In this document: piece by piece, positions 1-56,789 of the stretch | How positions within the stretch are numbered: position 1 is the first letter of the stretch | Layout of the letters: each line of letters starts with the position of its first letter | Assembly: GCF_964340395.1 (NCBI RefSeq) | Contig: NC_135561.1 | Coordinates: forward strand, 5,858,018-5,922,017 | Source of the DNA: Glandiceps talaboti | Taxonomy: Eukaryota; Hemichordata; Enteropneusta; Spengelidae | Direction: 5' to 3' | DNA: 64,000 bases | Notes under the pieces: model-generated | Databases searched by the model: none | The model's input: only the letters and a program-made list of their open reading frames with translations | Told to the model about the DNA's origin: nothing | Made by a program: the position numbers and the translations under genes

Positions 1-143
1 TGGTTAATAGTTGCCTGGAATACATGATAACCACAGTACACTTTGTGTTATTTATTGTGTGTACACTGCATGGATTCCTGGCTAGATTAGAGCGGCATAT
101 TTTTTTTTTCGAAAGACAAGCTTCACCCCCCACCATCCCTTAC

Positions 144-45408
<45,265 letters not shown>

Positions 45409-46892
45409 CTGTAAAAAGATGAAAACAAAACACCGATCAATGATAATTTACATAAACATTGATAGACTAGTCTTGTATACGATACCAAATATTTGATGGA
45501 TTTATAATGAAAGCAGCTGACAAGACAATTCACATGACATTTTGGTGAGGTCACGGATAAAATATATCTGAAATGGCATATTTGACTCCATTCTGGTAAC
45601 ACCGTAATTATCCCATTATTATGAAATTAATTGACAACACATCCAATTAGAATCAAAAGTATTCAATTCTAAACCCATTAAGAAATAAATGTACGCAGGA
45701 ATTTCTAATTGTCAATTCACTATCTGTTTTTGAATGCTGTGTGTTATGGACGATCACACAATGTCACATTTATAAACTCAATATTCATACATTTAGGGGA
45801 GAAAGGTGTAGAATATCAATGCGACTGTATAACTTCATTCTCACACATCTAACCAATTTCAAAAACGTCCACGCCTTCAATGATAACAGCTTCTGTATTT
45901 ACTACCGAGATATTGATAAGTTGATAAAAATTTACTTCTAATGTGATGTACCATGTTGGGTTTACAGTAGTATTTTAGTGTGTTTACAATGCGCCATCAT
46001 GTTTTTACATTGCATCGATCATAGTGGTGTGACTTCTCCAATTTTCATCATGATTTACATCATATATAAACATGTCAATGTTTCATTTGTGAACGTCTGT
46101 TTACGGGAAGAGGGAGAACGTCTGTTTACGGGAAGAGGGAGAGGGAGTTTTGGTCTAAAGGAACAAAGTTCATTTATTGAGTTTGTGCGATATTGTGCGA
46201 CCGTCCCTTTAAGTAGTTCTAATCCATCATTGTTTATGTCGTTATATGTCAGTCTATTGAATTTAAAAACTTGAAATAAAGTGAATCTGTACACAATCAA
46301 TAAAATATCCACATTAACTCCAGACATCTACTCACAACTCATACAAATATCGCTGTGTGTACTTGCATTATGTTATTATAATATCTAGATCGGTGTTAAT
46401 GTTTTTACCTAAAATTTGAAAACAGTCAATTTTTTATTTATGAGATTAAAACCACAAACAACCAATATTTTTCTTAAACCTTAGAATATTTATGATTTTT
46501 TTTCAATTTTTATGCTGCATATATATTTTTCAATTTTTATGCTGCATATCAGGGTCTAAAGTTGAAAGTGGCCATGCTTAAGTTTATTAATATTTGTTTT
46601 CAAAAAGTTTGCAAAAATGTTGACATTAAAGACCACTATTAAACTAATAGAGGCTACAAAGATAAAAGTCAATGCATGCATACTTTGACGGTGTTAAAAA
46701 TTGTCTCAGGGACTCTGCTGATGTTCTACTGATATTACATGTAAAAGGGAGTGCCATTCTAGGAAATGAAAGCAATTTTATAAACTATGGGTTCACGAGA
46801 GATGATTTACACAAACTTGAAAGGAATAAGCACTCAGGAGTCATGAATATTCATTGTGCAACAATGATTGCGTTATTTCTGCTGACTCCTAT

Positions 46893-47040
46893 ATAGTCTT
46901 GCTGCGAGACCCCTCAGGCTTTTCTGCTCACTGTCAAGACAACCAAAGGTCGCTAGTGAGGGCGACAGCCCAAATGGCATTTGCCCTCAAATGTGTGCCA
47001 CCTTCAGAAACAGTGTTGAGAAGAAAGCCTGAGGTCTAGC
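46893..47040. mobile_element. inverted-repeat element, about 148 bp
   Basis: GCTGCGAGACCCCTCAGGCT at the left pairs with AGCCTGAGGTCTAGCAGC at the right with a few mismatches. The inside (CCAAAGGTCGCTAGTGAGGG) recurs near 4622. Confidence 0.75.
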
Positions 47041-47098
47041 AGCTACACTACAAAAATGTAACTCCCATGAGGCAATAGCCCATAGCAAAGACACTCTA

Positions 47099-47240
47099 TC
47101 AAGATACATGATCGACTTGCTGTTTCTCTGAAATCGCACATAATTGGTAGCTAAGGTGATGTAAAATAGTTTATGAAAATGTTTCTAAATTTTATTTCCT
47201 GGAGTGGTATTCGATAATTCCCTTTTAAATTTAAGTAATG
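47099..47240. repeat. dispersed repeat, diverged pair with 51062-51195
   Basis: Both copies share GAC/AACTTG, TTTCTCTGAAATC, a TAGTTTATG(G/A)AAATG core and ATTTCCTGGAGT, in the same order and orientation. Confidence 0.7.
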
Positions 47241-48274
47241 GTTTTAAAAGTATGTTTCTAGAAGATTGCTGCGAGTACCTTTCACAAATGTGAAAGAAAT
47301 TATCCCCACTGGAAAAACCTCTACACTCAGTGTACACTTCTTTAATATTTGAACAAGGATGTTGTTGCTGACAGTGTATGGTTATCAGTGATTTTAGATA
47401 GCTCTACATTCCTGGACAAAGTGTACAGTTCAGTACCTCTCTTTTGTAATGATGTGATCTAAGTGTTGGATTTCTACAAAATAGTCTTACAGGAATGAAT
47501 GAAATTAAGACATTATCTTCATACAAAATAGACCACAGACTTATTGTTGGCTTCCAAATCTAGATATCCTCTATGGTATAAGAACCAAACCAAAAGGCTC
47601 TAGACTCCATATGAAGCAATACCCAATAAATACGTGCTGTAACACTGTAATAGTTTGTGCGACTTTTTCTGCACAAACTTAATCAAACTCAATGTTATAT
47701 TTCCAGGTTAATGGCATACAATAGTTAGGAAAAGTTAGAGCCTTACACAGTCAGCATACATACTACATGTACATACAATATTGATCAAACACGGTTCAAA
47801 AGCTTGAAGCAAACTGTTTAAAAAGGTTAAACAGTCTTACATTAAGACAGGATGGATAGCTTTAGGCAAATACTCTTTTATAATCAGTATACACGATATG
47901 TATGGTTTCACATTACTGGCCTTGATTCTACTATTTCTAGGCTACCAGTCATAGAAATGGAATAGACAGGGGTTCAAGGTAACACACACTTTAATAGACA
48001 AATCAAGAAAAATATACAGAAATAACACGTACATTTTGGGTACAATGGCTAATGATCTAAGATTGCATTAATACATGTATATATATAAATTACTAATTTA
48101 TAATGTGTAATTCATAATAGTTATGGATCAAAACCAAGTCAATGAATAACTAGAGATATCAGAATCTACAAAATTTGATAATTATATTTATTCTAAATGT
48201 TCTTTTAGTGTGGGAAAAAACAGCATATGATAGAACATATTTGGCATGGGTATCTTAAGATATGTATAAATATG

Positions 48275-48327
48275 AGTGTGTGTGTGTGTGTGTATGTATG
48301 TTTGTAAATTGTATGTATGTATGTATG

Positions 48328-48358
<31 letters not shown>

Positions 48359-48472
48359 GTATGTATGTATGTATGTATGTATGTAAGTATGTATGTATGT
48401 ATGTATGTATGTATGTATGTATGTATGTATGTATGTACATGTATGTATGTATGTGTGTGTATGTGTGTGTGT

Positions 48473-48545
<73 letters not shown>
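48275..48545. repeat. (GTAT)n and (GT)n compound microsatellite
   Basis: A GTAT block (about 48290-48445) is followed by GT repeats. Long His/Thr or Val/Cys frames here are artefacts. Confidence 0.98.
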
Positions 48546-48549
<4 letters not shown>

Positions 48550-49152
48550 TATACATGTGTATCTCTTTTCATGTGAAGCCATTGCTATGACCTGAACTGA
48601 CCTGATCAGAGGAAGTAACTGGAAGAGGAAGTTATAATGACCTTAGCTACTGCTTATGGGTGTTTTTCAGGAGTATATCCAATGTGACCCAATGACCATG
48701 TCAGGAAAATCTCACCTCAATCAGCAGAGTTTACCACAGAGTTCAGATAAATCAGTGATAACATTATCGCAGTAAATAGTGCTCACTGATTGCAAGTAAA
48801 CGGTATTCCACTTACATGTAAAGCAGACAGTAGGAAATGTTTTCATCTCAAAATTAATCATGTCTAAGTCAGGTTAGAATTAAAGTATAGGTTACTAACA
48901 AAGCTGTACAGAAAATGCTGGTTCTGAATAAAAGAATGATCCTGTGTTATCATACAGCTCCAATAAGATAGTACTAATGTGGAAACTTGGGACTCAAATA
49001 TTGGACTTTAATTTTCACTATGGACAACTGCAAATACTGTAATGCTTTCAATTGGAGATATCATACATAAATAATTTATACGGCACTAAGAGTACTTCCT
49101 GGTGGATCATAACAACATGTGTATTATTATTAATAATTATCAATATCATTTT

Positions 49153-49501
49153 CAGCATTCTATTCGCCACTGGAGTGAAATTACAATGCTAACACCACCC
49201 TTTCCACTCAAGCTGTCATGCTTCGTACCGTTTTGTCGGGCTTCAAAAGTGCTCTACTATACTTATCTTTGAATGACAATATTTATTTTAAAAAATACTT
49301 TCAAATGAAGAGAAATGCATGGCTGATCACAACGTCCATGTGAGTATTTGTGATATATATATGTACAAACATGTCACAGTATATTTCAATGTTGAAGACA
49401 TGTATATGCTCTATCATTATGTAAATTGATATTCAAATTACTATTGATATGTAAATTATTATGTAAATTAATCAGTGTAGTCTATCCTGGGGAGAACACT
49501 G
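49153..49501. mobile_element. CAGTG-ended element, diverged copy (349 bp)
   Basis: It is collinear with 58955-59307, sharing ATGAAGAGAAATG, TGTTGAAGACAT and CTATCCTGGGGAGAACACTG. The left end is degraded. Confidence 0.75.
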
Positions 49502-51061
49502 CACTTTGAATTCATAACTTCTAATTTCAAGTCACATTCATGACTACTTTTGAAGTCAATTCACACCAGGTACACAAGAATAAATAATACATTTAATCCA
49601 GGCATTTTCTTCTACAGGGTAAATATAAAATGCAGCTATGCGACACTGCAGTGCTAGTAAAAGGCAGCTATTAACCTGAGGCAACTGCTGACTGGGTCAT
49701 AAATATTCATGTATTTCTCATGTTTTCTTTCCATGGGGTAAACCTTTCTGAGTAGGTTCAAACATTAATATTCCTCTGATAAAACAAGTTGATGGAATTA
49801 CGTATTTTTAGAACCAAATCAATATGAATTTCATGCTATGTGAACACACAAGTATCAGTACATGATGTCTGTGTGTATGCTCCAAAAAATCAATCTATAG
49901 TTACTTAGTACCATATTTTGTGATGTCCAAAATGTAGTATGCTACTATCAAACATATAAATGAGAGTTACACTTCCTTTAACTTTCATAAATTGAAGTGT
50001 TCATTACTGTTTTGCACTTTTTAGTATCACAGGAATATTTGGGTTGAGAAATAGTGGGCAGAAAGAAAATTATTAAGAACCAGAAAATTCCTCTAAAAAT
50101 TTGTCGATTGACAATTTTTATATATATAAATTACAATAGCTGGTTGAAGTAAACTAAGTTAACTACCTCTAAGCAAATCAATCAATCAATCGATCAATAT
50201 TTGATTAATCAATCCACTAATACCTGATTAATTATGAGATAATGGCTTTCATGCATGTACTTCAAGCTAATCTGTGCTGATATTCAGGAAATAACTTAAA
50301 CTGCAAAATTTTCCTACAATACTAGGTAGCCTAGAATCAATCATAGCGTGTGTCCATGACCTGAAATTGCATTTGGCGAGGCGTTTAACATACTGTCACT
50401 AATGATCCAGTACTTGGAAAACCACAGCTACATGTACCTGTGAGAACACACATCAATCACAGCACACTTCAATGACTCCGATTCACTTATGACAAACTTA
50501 CAATGATACAAATGTATGAACTCCATGACTAGGGAATTCTAAGATGGAAACACAAATGTGTATTGAATAGAGTTTATAGACTGAGACGAAAAAACATCAA
50601 TAACCACTGTACTGATTCAACACGAATCTCAAGGAAATGAGAGGACGTGATGGAAGAAAAGGAATTAGACTGGTGAAACTGAAAGAAGGGGTTTTAAAGA
50701 AAAACGCTATACATCAATGACTCTTTAGAAAACATTCTTTCATGTAGTTTTTTTTTTATTTAAATGTACAAATTCACATTTTTATAGTTTTTTTTTTAAA
50801 TAATGGTAATGTTTGTTACCATGGAAATGTCTATAGGAAAAGTAAATAAGTAATATTAACTGTAAACCAGAACAGTGCAAACTCCTACATGTAGTTACAT
50901 GTATACATGTACATGTATGTACCGCCAGTTAACTACATAATCCCACACAGAATACAAATGTACAAGAAACCGTGCAAATAATACATTCATGATTCAAGTT
51001 GCACACTGACTATTCCTGAGTCCGGAGTACCTCTACATTTCAGTGTAAAACATCTCTTACA

Positions 51062-51195
51062 AGGCGTAAGATCAACTTGATGTTTTTCTGAAATCACAAG
51101 TAATTGTAGGTGATGCGAAATCATGAAACGACTCTCCAGAACCTATAGTTTATGGAAATGACTTCATTTCCTGGAGTTGTGTTCCCCTTTAATTA
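51062..51195. repeat. dispersed repeat, copy 2 (see 47099-47240)
   Basis: See the partner copy for the shared blocks. Confidence 0.7.
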
Positions 51196-51299
51196 TCATC
51201 AGACATTGATAAAACCAGTGTGATATTTAATGAAAGACAAATTATTTTGTTGTAATACAAACTGGATTTTCATGCAAGTCAGCACACAAGTCAATAAAG

Positions 51300-51600
51300 A
51301 GAATACCAAATTAAGGTGAGTCACAAGATACAGCTGTACATACATTGTAGGTGGCATGTTAAATTGGCTCACAACACAGTCAAGCAGTAGTACAGGGAAC
51401 ACAACATTCTGGTGTGTCACAAAAAACTGCTATGTAAATTGGTGGTACATCAAATTGGCTCACCACAGCCACAGTCAGGGATGGTACTGTACAGATCAAA
51501 TGTTGGTGCGTCATCAGAAACTGGTGTGCATCAGTGTATCAAATTGGCTTTAGAGACTCACTGGTCCTCACAATATCAAAATTAAGAGGAACACCAAATT
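51300..51600. repeat. degenerate tandem copies related to the hAT MITE interior
   Basis: Blocks such as GGAACACAACATTCTGGTG and CATCAAATTGGCTCACCAC resemble the interior of the 37881-38056 MITE (GGAACACAAAATTTTGGTGC, CGTCAAATTGG) and recur several times. Confidence 0.5.
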
Positions 51601-52434
51601 TTGCCATGTGACAACAAGAAATTTCTGAACATCAGTAGCACACTAAATAAATGGGCTTTGCGGACAAGCTGCATACATACATGTTCACTACAGCATACAT
51701 GCACGTGTCTACTACATGTGATATGTTTTATAAATTTACAACCTAGAGTAAGAAATACAACTCATCTCACTACACACTTTCTAATCCCCTTTTATCCTGA
51801 ACAAATCAATAAAATACAGACATTCAATTTGATCTGAAGGCCGATTCCTCAGAAACAAATAAGCCGACAGGTTTACTAACAAACGTATACACAGAGGTCA
51901 ACTAATTAATATTACAAATTTCAGACTGGTGGGTGGAGTACAGATTTATACATACATATATTATTGTTTTGCTTGCAGCAATCTTTGTAATACAATCGTG
52001 TTCTTTTTAATCATCCAACAGTAGTAAATGAATAACGGTTTCCAAAATATCATCATTGCTGACGTAAACAGTAGTTTCCTCCTTGTATTGCTAAGAGTGG
52101 CTCTTTTTGTCATGTTTCTCGTCATAATTCACACAATTCTATATTTCTTAATTTCCACAAAACAATTTCAAAAATGACGCCCTCTATGGCAGGACCAGAA
52201 AGATTATAGCATCACAGTGATGGCGACCCCCACAAGCACGTATCAGGGCAAAAATTACCATTATCGTTACCTCTGAAATCTGGGACCTTTAATAAAACAA
52301 ATAATTCAAAGTTTCTGTCTGACTAATTATTATTTCTATGGCATCCAGTTATTCATAAAGTATACTCAAGAATTGACAATGTCACCAACATATTCAAACA
52401 CATTACCATATTTTTTTCATTTTTACTATTTTTT

Positions 52435-52553
52435 TTTTAAACTTAGCTATCACTTTCCTCATTTTTTTTTTTAGAATAAGTGATGAGAAACATAAAAACT
52501 TAGCTATCACTTTCCTCATTTTTTTTTAGAATAAGTGATGAGAAACATAAAAA
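52435..52553. repeat. tandem duplication of about 55 bp
   Basis: ACTTAGCTATCACTTTCCTC followed by a T run and AGAATAAGTGATGAGAAACA occurs twice in direct succession. Confidence 0.92.
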
Positions 52554-55134
52554 AATAAAAGTCACCCTCTCATATTTTACACATTCATTCACAAACTAAT
52601 CAACTTAATTCTTTAAAAGTACACAGAACATGTAAAACTGTTGAAGCTATCACTCACAAACTACAAATAAATTACAGTACATTTATAGTGAATTAACTAA
52701 CAAAGCCCAAACACTTTCATCCATTAGATGATCTTATCAAGTAAATTCCCCTTTCATGCCTTAAAAACCCAATAGATTAGATTTCTTTAGTCCCGTTCAG
52801 ATAACGACAAATACCGATACATTACTTACCCTAACTACAATATTTAATGGAATACACATCAATATAAACTGAGAGTGAAAGATGCCAACATATGTTGGAG
52901 CTCTCCTTTGATGTCAATATTGTACTCATAACAATGACTGCCATAGACTGTCGCTATTTAGTGACTGCATTGTGTCTCATTGCAAAATAGATTTGTAAAT
53001 GCATTCAGTAAACTTGTTAGCTACTGTAGCTGCAATATTAGAAACGCACTTCGCGGATTTTACAATCGACACCGTGTCGTTAATACTAATGAAATAATCA
53101 ACTCTTGATTACCAATATTATTATCCTGGGTTGTTGAATTTATAGAGACTAATTACATATGTGTTTGTTCAATTTTACTCATTTTTACTCATTTTTTTAC
53201 AAACGTATATTAATTTTGACTCGCTCTTTTGACTTCAAAACTCTCTCAAAATGCATACAATTCTTTTATGAAAGTCATGCTTTGGCTGATTATTAAAAAC
53301 TTATTTCTCACCAAGCTCCACCACTTATTAGATGTTTTTTTAGACTTGATATGTTCTTCAGCATACAAATTTGAGTAGCATGTGCCAACAGTTACTTGTG
53401 TTGCAATTATGTCAGAGCTTGGCCAACATTTCTTCAAGAATGACTTCACTAAAAATTTGTGTAGAACTCCATGATTTTAAATATCACAGAGTCCTGAGAT
53501 TCTTGATGACAGAATGATAAAGAGAGCTCTTGATTTGACTACTTATATGGGATGATGTACAAAATTATCAACACTGACTTCACTTTTCTAAAAATAAAAC
53601 CAACTCAAGTTTGAAACGGCTACATCATTAACATTACACTGATGACTCCTGAGGTTTGAAAGACATGCTGAAATCAATAGTCTATCCTCAGCTGTCCTTT
53701 GCCATGCCTCATCATCTTGTGTATCATTTATTTACGTGGACTAGCATCCGAATTGTTCAACTGACAACTTCACTTTATTTGATACCATATTTTGCACAGC
53801 TTGCACAAGTTTGTCACTGGTGAGACATGTATTTGAAATCTGACCAGAATTACATCTATGGTGCAAGTTATAAATATAAGTATGTAATTTTCGAGATCCC
53901 CCGGCCCCCATATTTGTTACAGGGTTCCTACACATTAGAAAAACCGTTTGTGTATATTTACATACATGTACATGTACACATAATTTCTTCCTGTTCCTCT
54001 CCGAAATGACAAAATGTTTGAAAATTTGTCATTTTACTAGATTCCCCCCCCCCTTTTGTTCCCAAACATTGGCAGAGTCTCTGATGAATATAAATTGACA
54101 GAATTTTCACAAATATTTCCATCCACATCCACGTCACAAGATGAAACTTTCATGAAATTTTACTAGCCTAAATTGTAAATTGTTATATCTCAAAGACAAC
54201 CATTGTTGTAAACTACGGCCTCTTTTACGGCACCGTCCAAAACGCGCTCGTTATTTTGCAGTGTCGTGGAAGAAATAACAGCTCTGGTGTGCGAGAATCA
54301 GACAACCAATGGAACCATGAATAAATAATAAAAAAATTACACGAAATCTTGAATTTGAGAAACAGAATTCACTGTTCCTCATGACTTAAATCATGATTTC
54401 CACTGATTTAAAGATGAGATTTACAATGTATCATTCAAACAACTATTTTTAGCTGTTCATTCATTTTTAATGTGACAAGCACACACTTCTTAATCTGTAG
54501 TATTATCTTGTACATTGGAAACCATTGCTTGAATTATTCAACATAAGATAAAATTGAAAGCAACAAACCTACAAATACCATATCGTGATTCACATATCAT
54601 AACGTGTCTGGTTGGCTTCGATGTACACGTACACGTAGGTTTCCATATTGACAAAGATAACGACCAATATATTGATATTTTTATGTTTCACAAAAAGTGC
54701 TTCTCCGAAAGATCGAGAAAATCTGCTTTTTGTCAGGACAGGTGTCTAGATTACCTCACATCATGATTACCATGGTTACGCTGTAGATATTAAATTAAAT
54801 TGTTTTTGTTCTGGAGACAAGTTGGCAGCAAATCATTCAGACTACTGTAGCCTTTTTTTTCAAGGCTTCCTGGATCAATATCAGGAAATCACACAAAATA
54901 TCACCATATTTCCTTCCCTACTGAGGAGGTCTTTGAATCCAAGAAAATATAGTTTATGAGTTAAAATTTAGCACAAATTGATAAAAGTAAAAACAAACAC
55001 CTTCTTAGCTAACAAATTCATTTCATTCTGGTTCAAATACAAAACATAACTTATTCTACACTTTTTCTTCTTGATATTTTCACCCATGTCCATTTTTTTT
55101 GTTACCATGACCCCCCTTTCTGTCTGTTGACCTT

Positions 55135-55317
55135 TTACAGTGAGCCCTCTAGAGTTAAAACAGAGACAACACTAGCATGTTCATTTCCCAGTTCTTCTTC
55201 ATCTTTGACACGAAACATATCTTTGGGAAGGTTTTGTGTCCCCAGTTCATAAACAAGTTCTCTATCAAATATTGAAGTAGAGAAATCAATGAGATTGGTG
55301 TATTCGTAGATAAAATT
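55135..55317 (-). CDS. second gene, terminal exon with stop
   Basis: The 183-nt exon starts in phase 0 after gtcgcctttggcag and reads NFIYEYTNLIDFSTSIFDRE, LVYELGTQNLPKDMFRVKDE and EELGNEHASVVSVLTLEGSL, then TAA. The open frame extends only 8 codons upstream of the chosen acceptor before a stop, so an acceptor is needed there. Confidence 0.65.
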   Translation of the reverse strand, partial: NFIYEYTNLIDFSTSIFDRELVYELGTQNLPKDMFRVKDEEELGNEHASVVSVLTLEGSL

Positions 55318-56789
55318 CTGCCAAAGGCGACTCAGAATCCATTAACCATCATATACGGCATACTTATCTGATCTATGACGAAAGTTTCCATATTACCTCT
55401 AGTTTACACAGATCAAATATATCACCCTTTGTAACCTCTATTAGCAATAACCTTGAGCAAAATGACCAGTGTGCCCTCTAAGTCAATTTGACATGCCACT
55501 GACACACACAATTTCTAGTTACGCACCAACATTTGGTGTTCCCTATGCTACGTGTTGACTCACAAGAAATGCCAGTTTTTATCATTTTGACTCACAACAA
55601 CAAACTTTAGCTCTCATTAGAGGGTACACTGACAATTGACCTACAAAAATCATGTAACATGTAATGTTTGAAGGCCCAGGATTTGATCCTCAGGTTAAGC
55701 TAACGTTAGCGTTATCTCCATTACTTGAGGAGCGACAAGGATTATACAGGGATTACTCTTTTGTTGGAGACCACTATTTCTCTACAGCTTTACCAGACAT
55801 CTGTTTTTCACATCTACGTTTGAACTCTAATTTGTAATCGAAACCAGGACTTAGTCAGGCTATGATGATGATGCTGAATCTGATGCTGAATCAAATCTCA
55901 TTACACACTGTAGCCTGGGGCTATTCTTAAAAAAAGAAGAAGATGAATTATCTATACTGTTACAGTTAGATAGTAATGACCTTGAACTTAATAACAATGA
56001 CCTACAAAGAAGATTAGCTTAAGTCAAAACTAGTTAAGATTAAAAGTATTCAGTCCAATAAGTGATGGAAAGCTGACATTTCAGGATTGACCCTTCTAAT
56101 TCTATGGACTAATGTCTAAACACTAAAGTGCAGGAAATCTATGATGTAATTACTTGTATACGACATTTAATTCATATATACAGAATCAAGTATATACAGC
56201 CTGCCCACGCTACACTAATGGAGCCAGCACCATGAATATCTCCCTAGCCATGACCTTGAACTCAATGGCAGTGACCTACAAAATATGTACCTTACAGTTT
56301 AAGTCATATGTGTATGCGCTCAGAATCAAATCTCACTATAATGTACAGTCCAAGCATGAAGAATAACATCACCCAACATATTATGAACATATTTATGGTG
56401 GTACTGAAAATTTTAACGAAAAGACAATTTTTCCAACTTTTGATAAATATTCTAGCCATGATGGCTATATACTGTTTTGAATTTGCAACGAATAACAAAA
56501 ATATAATTTGTAAAAAGTTAACTTTCCGCATCCACTATTTCTCGCGAAACTTCTTTATTTTATTTTATTTTCTCGTGTAAAAAAAAGTTTAGGGTCAGCA
56601 GTGAAAAACTAGGTGGAGTTGGGTAACTGGAACCATTTTTCTTTTTTTGCTCATACAAGGATACTATTGGGCCATATGAACATTACACTATCAACTATTC
56701 ATGACAGTCTGGTCTATTTGCCTTCAGAACTAACCGATAATACAAGTTTTCTCTGCCAATGGCAATCCTTTGTGTTGACCTTTTTGAGA
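55135..56789 (-). CDS. unrecognised protein, C-terminal part of a second gene (four exons)
   Basis: Four minus-strand exons (56735-56789, 55794-55849, 55397-55437, 55135-55317) join with matching phases and GT-AG introns of 885, 356 and 79 bp. They encode about 110 residues ending at TAA (55135-55137). The junction peptide runs GRENLYYR-PGFDYKLEFKRRC then KQMS-EVTKGDIFDLCKLE, then NFIYEYTNLIDFSTSIFDRE. I do not recognise the family and see no signal peptide or membrane segment. It is transcribed in the same direction as scrib, about 9.7 kb upstream of the most 5' scrib exon I found. It is either the neighbouring gene or nested in a scrib intron. Exon lengths are short, so the structure rests on phase agreement and coding character. 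Confidence 0.6.
55397..55437 (-). CDS. second gene, exon c
   Basis: The 41-nt exon completes GAG and reads VTKGDIFDLCKLE, phase 0 at its end before gtaata. A MITE (55467-55631) ends 30 nt upstream of its acceptor. Confidence 0.55.
55467..55631. mobile_element. hAT-type MITE, second copy (165 bp, inverted)
   Basis: The ends are CAGTGTGCCCTCTAA and TTAGAGGGTACACTG. The interior is the reverse of the 37881-38056 copy. No exact target duplication remains. It sits in an intron of the second gene. Confidence 0.88.
55794..55849 (-). CDS. second gene, exon b
   Basis: The 56-nt exon reads PGFDYKLEFKRRCEKQMS between one base at each end. The donor is gtaaag. The acceptor (gactaag) has a poor pyrimidine tract, but an in-frame stop lies just upstream of it. 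Confidence 0.55.
55850..56734. other. intron of the second gene, nothing recognised
   Basis: A block with TGACCTTGAACT and GACCTACAAA occurs twice (about 55977-56013 and 56252-56285). No further exon is supported. Confidence 0.45.
56735..56789 (-). CDS. second gene, exon a (most 5' found)
   Basis: The 55-nt exon begins with two bases after gtgtgtggttttag and reads SKRSTQRIAIGRENLYY, ending with CG before donor gttagt. The first base of the next exon completes CGT (Arg). Confidence 0.5.

Larger units (their letters stand above)
45409..55134. other. no supported exon; repeats only
   Basis: The missing 5' scrib exons could be here or beyond the right edge; I searched by eye for an LRR exon and found none. 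It holds a tandem duplication (46091-46143), an inverted-repeat element (46893-47040), a GT/GTAT tract, two repeat pairs and a local duplication (52435-52553). Confidence 0.5.

Noticed and set aside
48188-48595. Open frames over 100 codons rich in His-Thr or Val-Cys
   Set aside because: They are frames through GT and GTAT repeats.
52828-52900. Strong minus-strand donor AGG|gtaagtaatg, possible 5' untranslated exon
   Set aside because: There is no coding content or promoter evidence; an isolated donor match is not enough.
53246-53449. Minus-strand segment ending near a GTGAGA donor
   Set aside because: The reading is moderately protein-like but has no LRR character, no clear acceptor and no phase partner.
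54554-54766. 70-codon plus-strand open frame
   Set aside because: Composition is mildly protein-like, but no splice context, neighbour or recognisable motif supports it.
56190-56285. Minus-strand reading VTAIEFKVMAREIFMVLAPL after a good acceptor
   Set aside because: A similar GTCATTG...TTCAAGGTCA block occurs at about 55.98 kb with frame breaks, so it is likely repeat-derived; it also has a weak donor and no phase fit.
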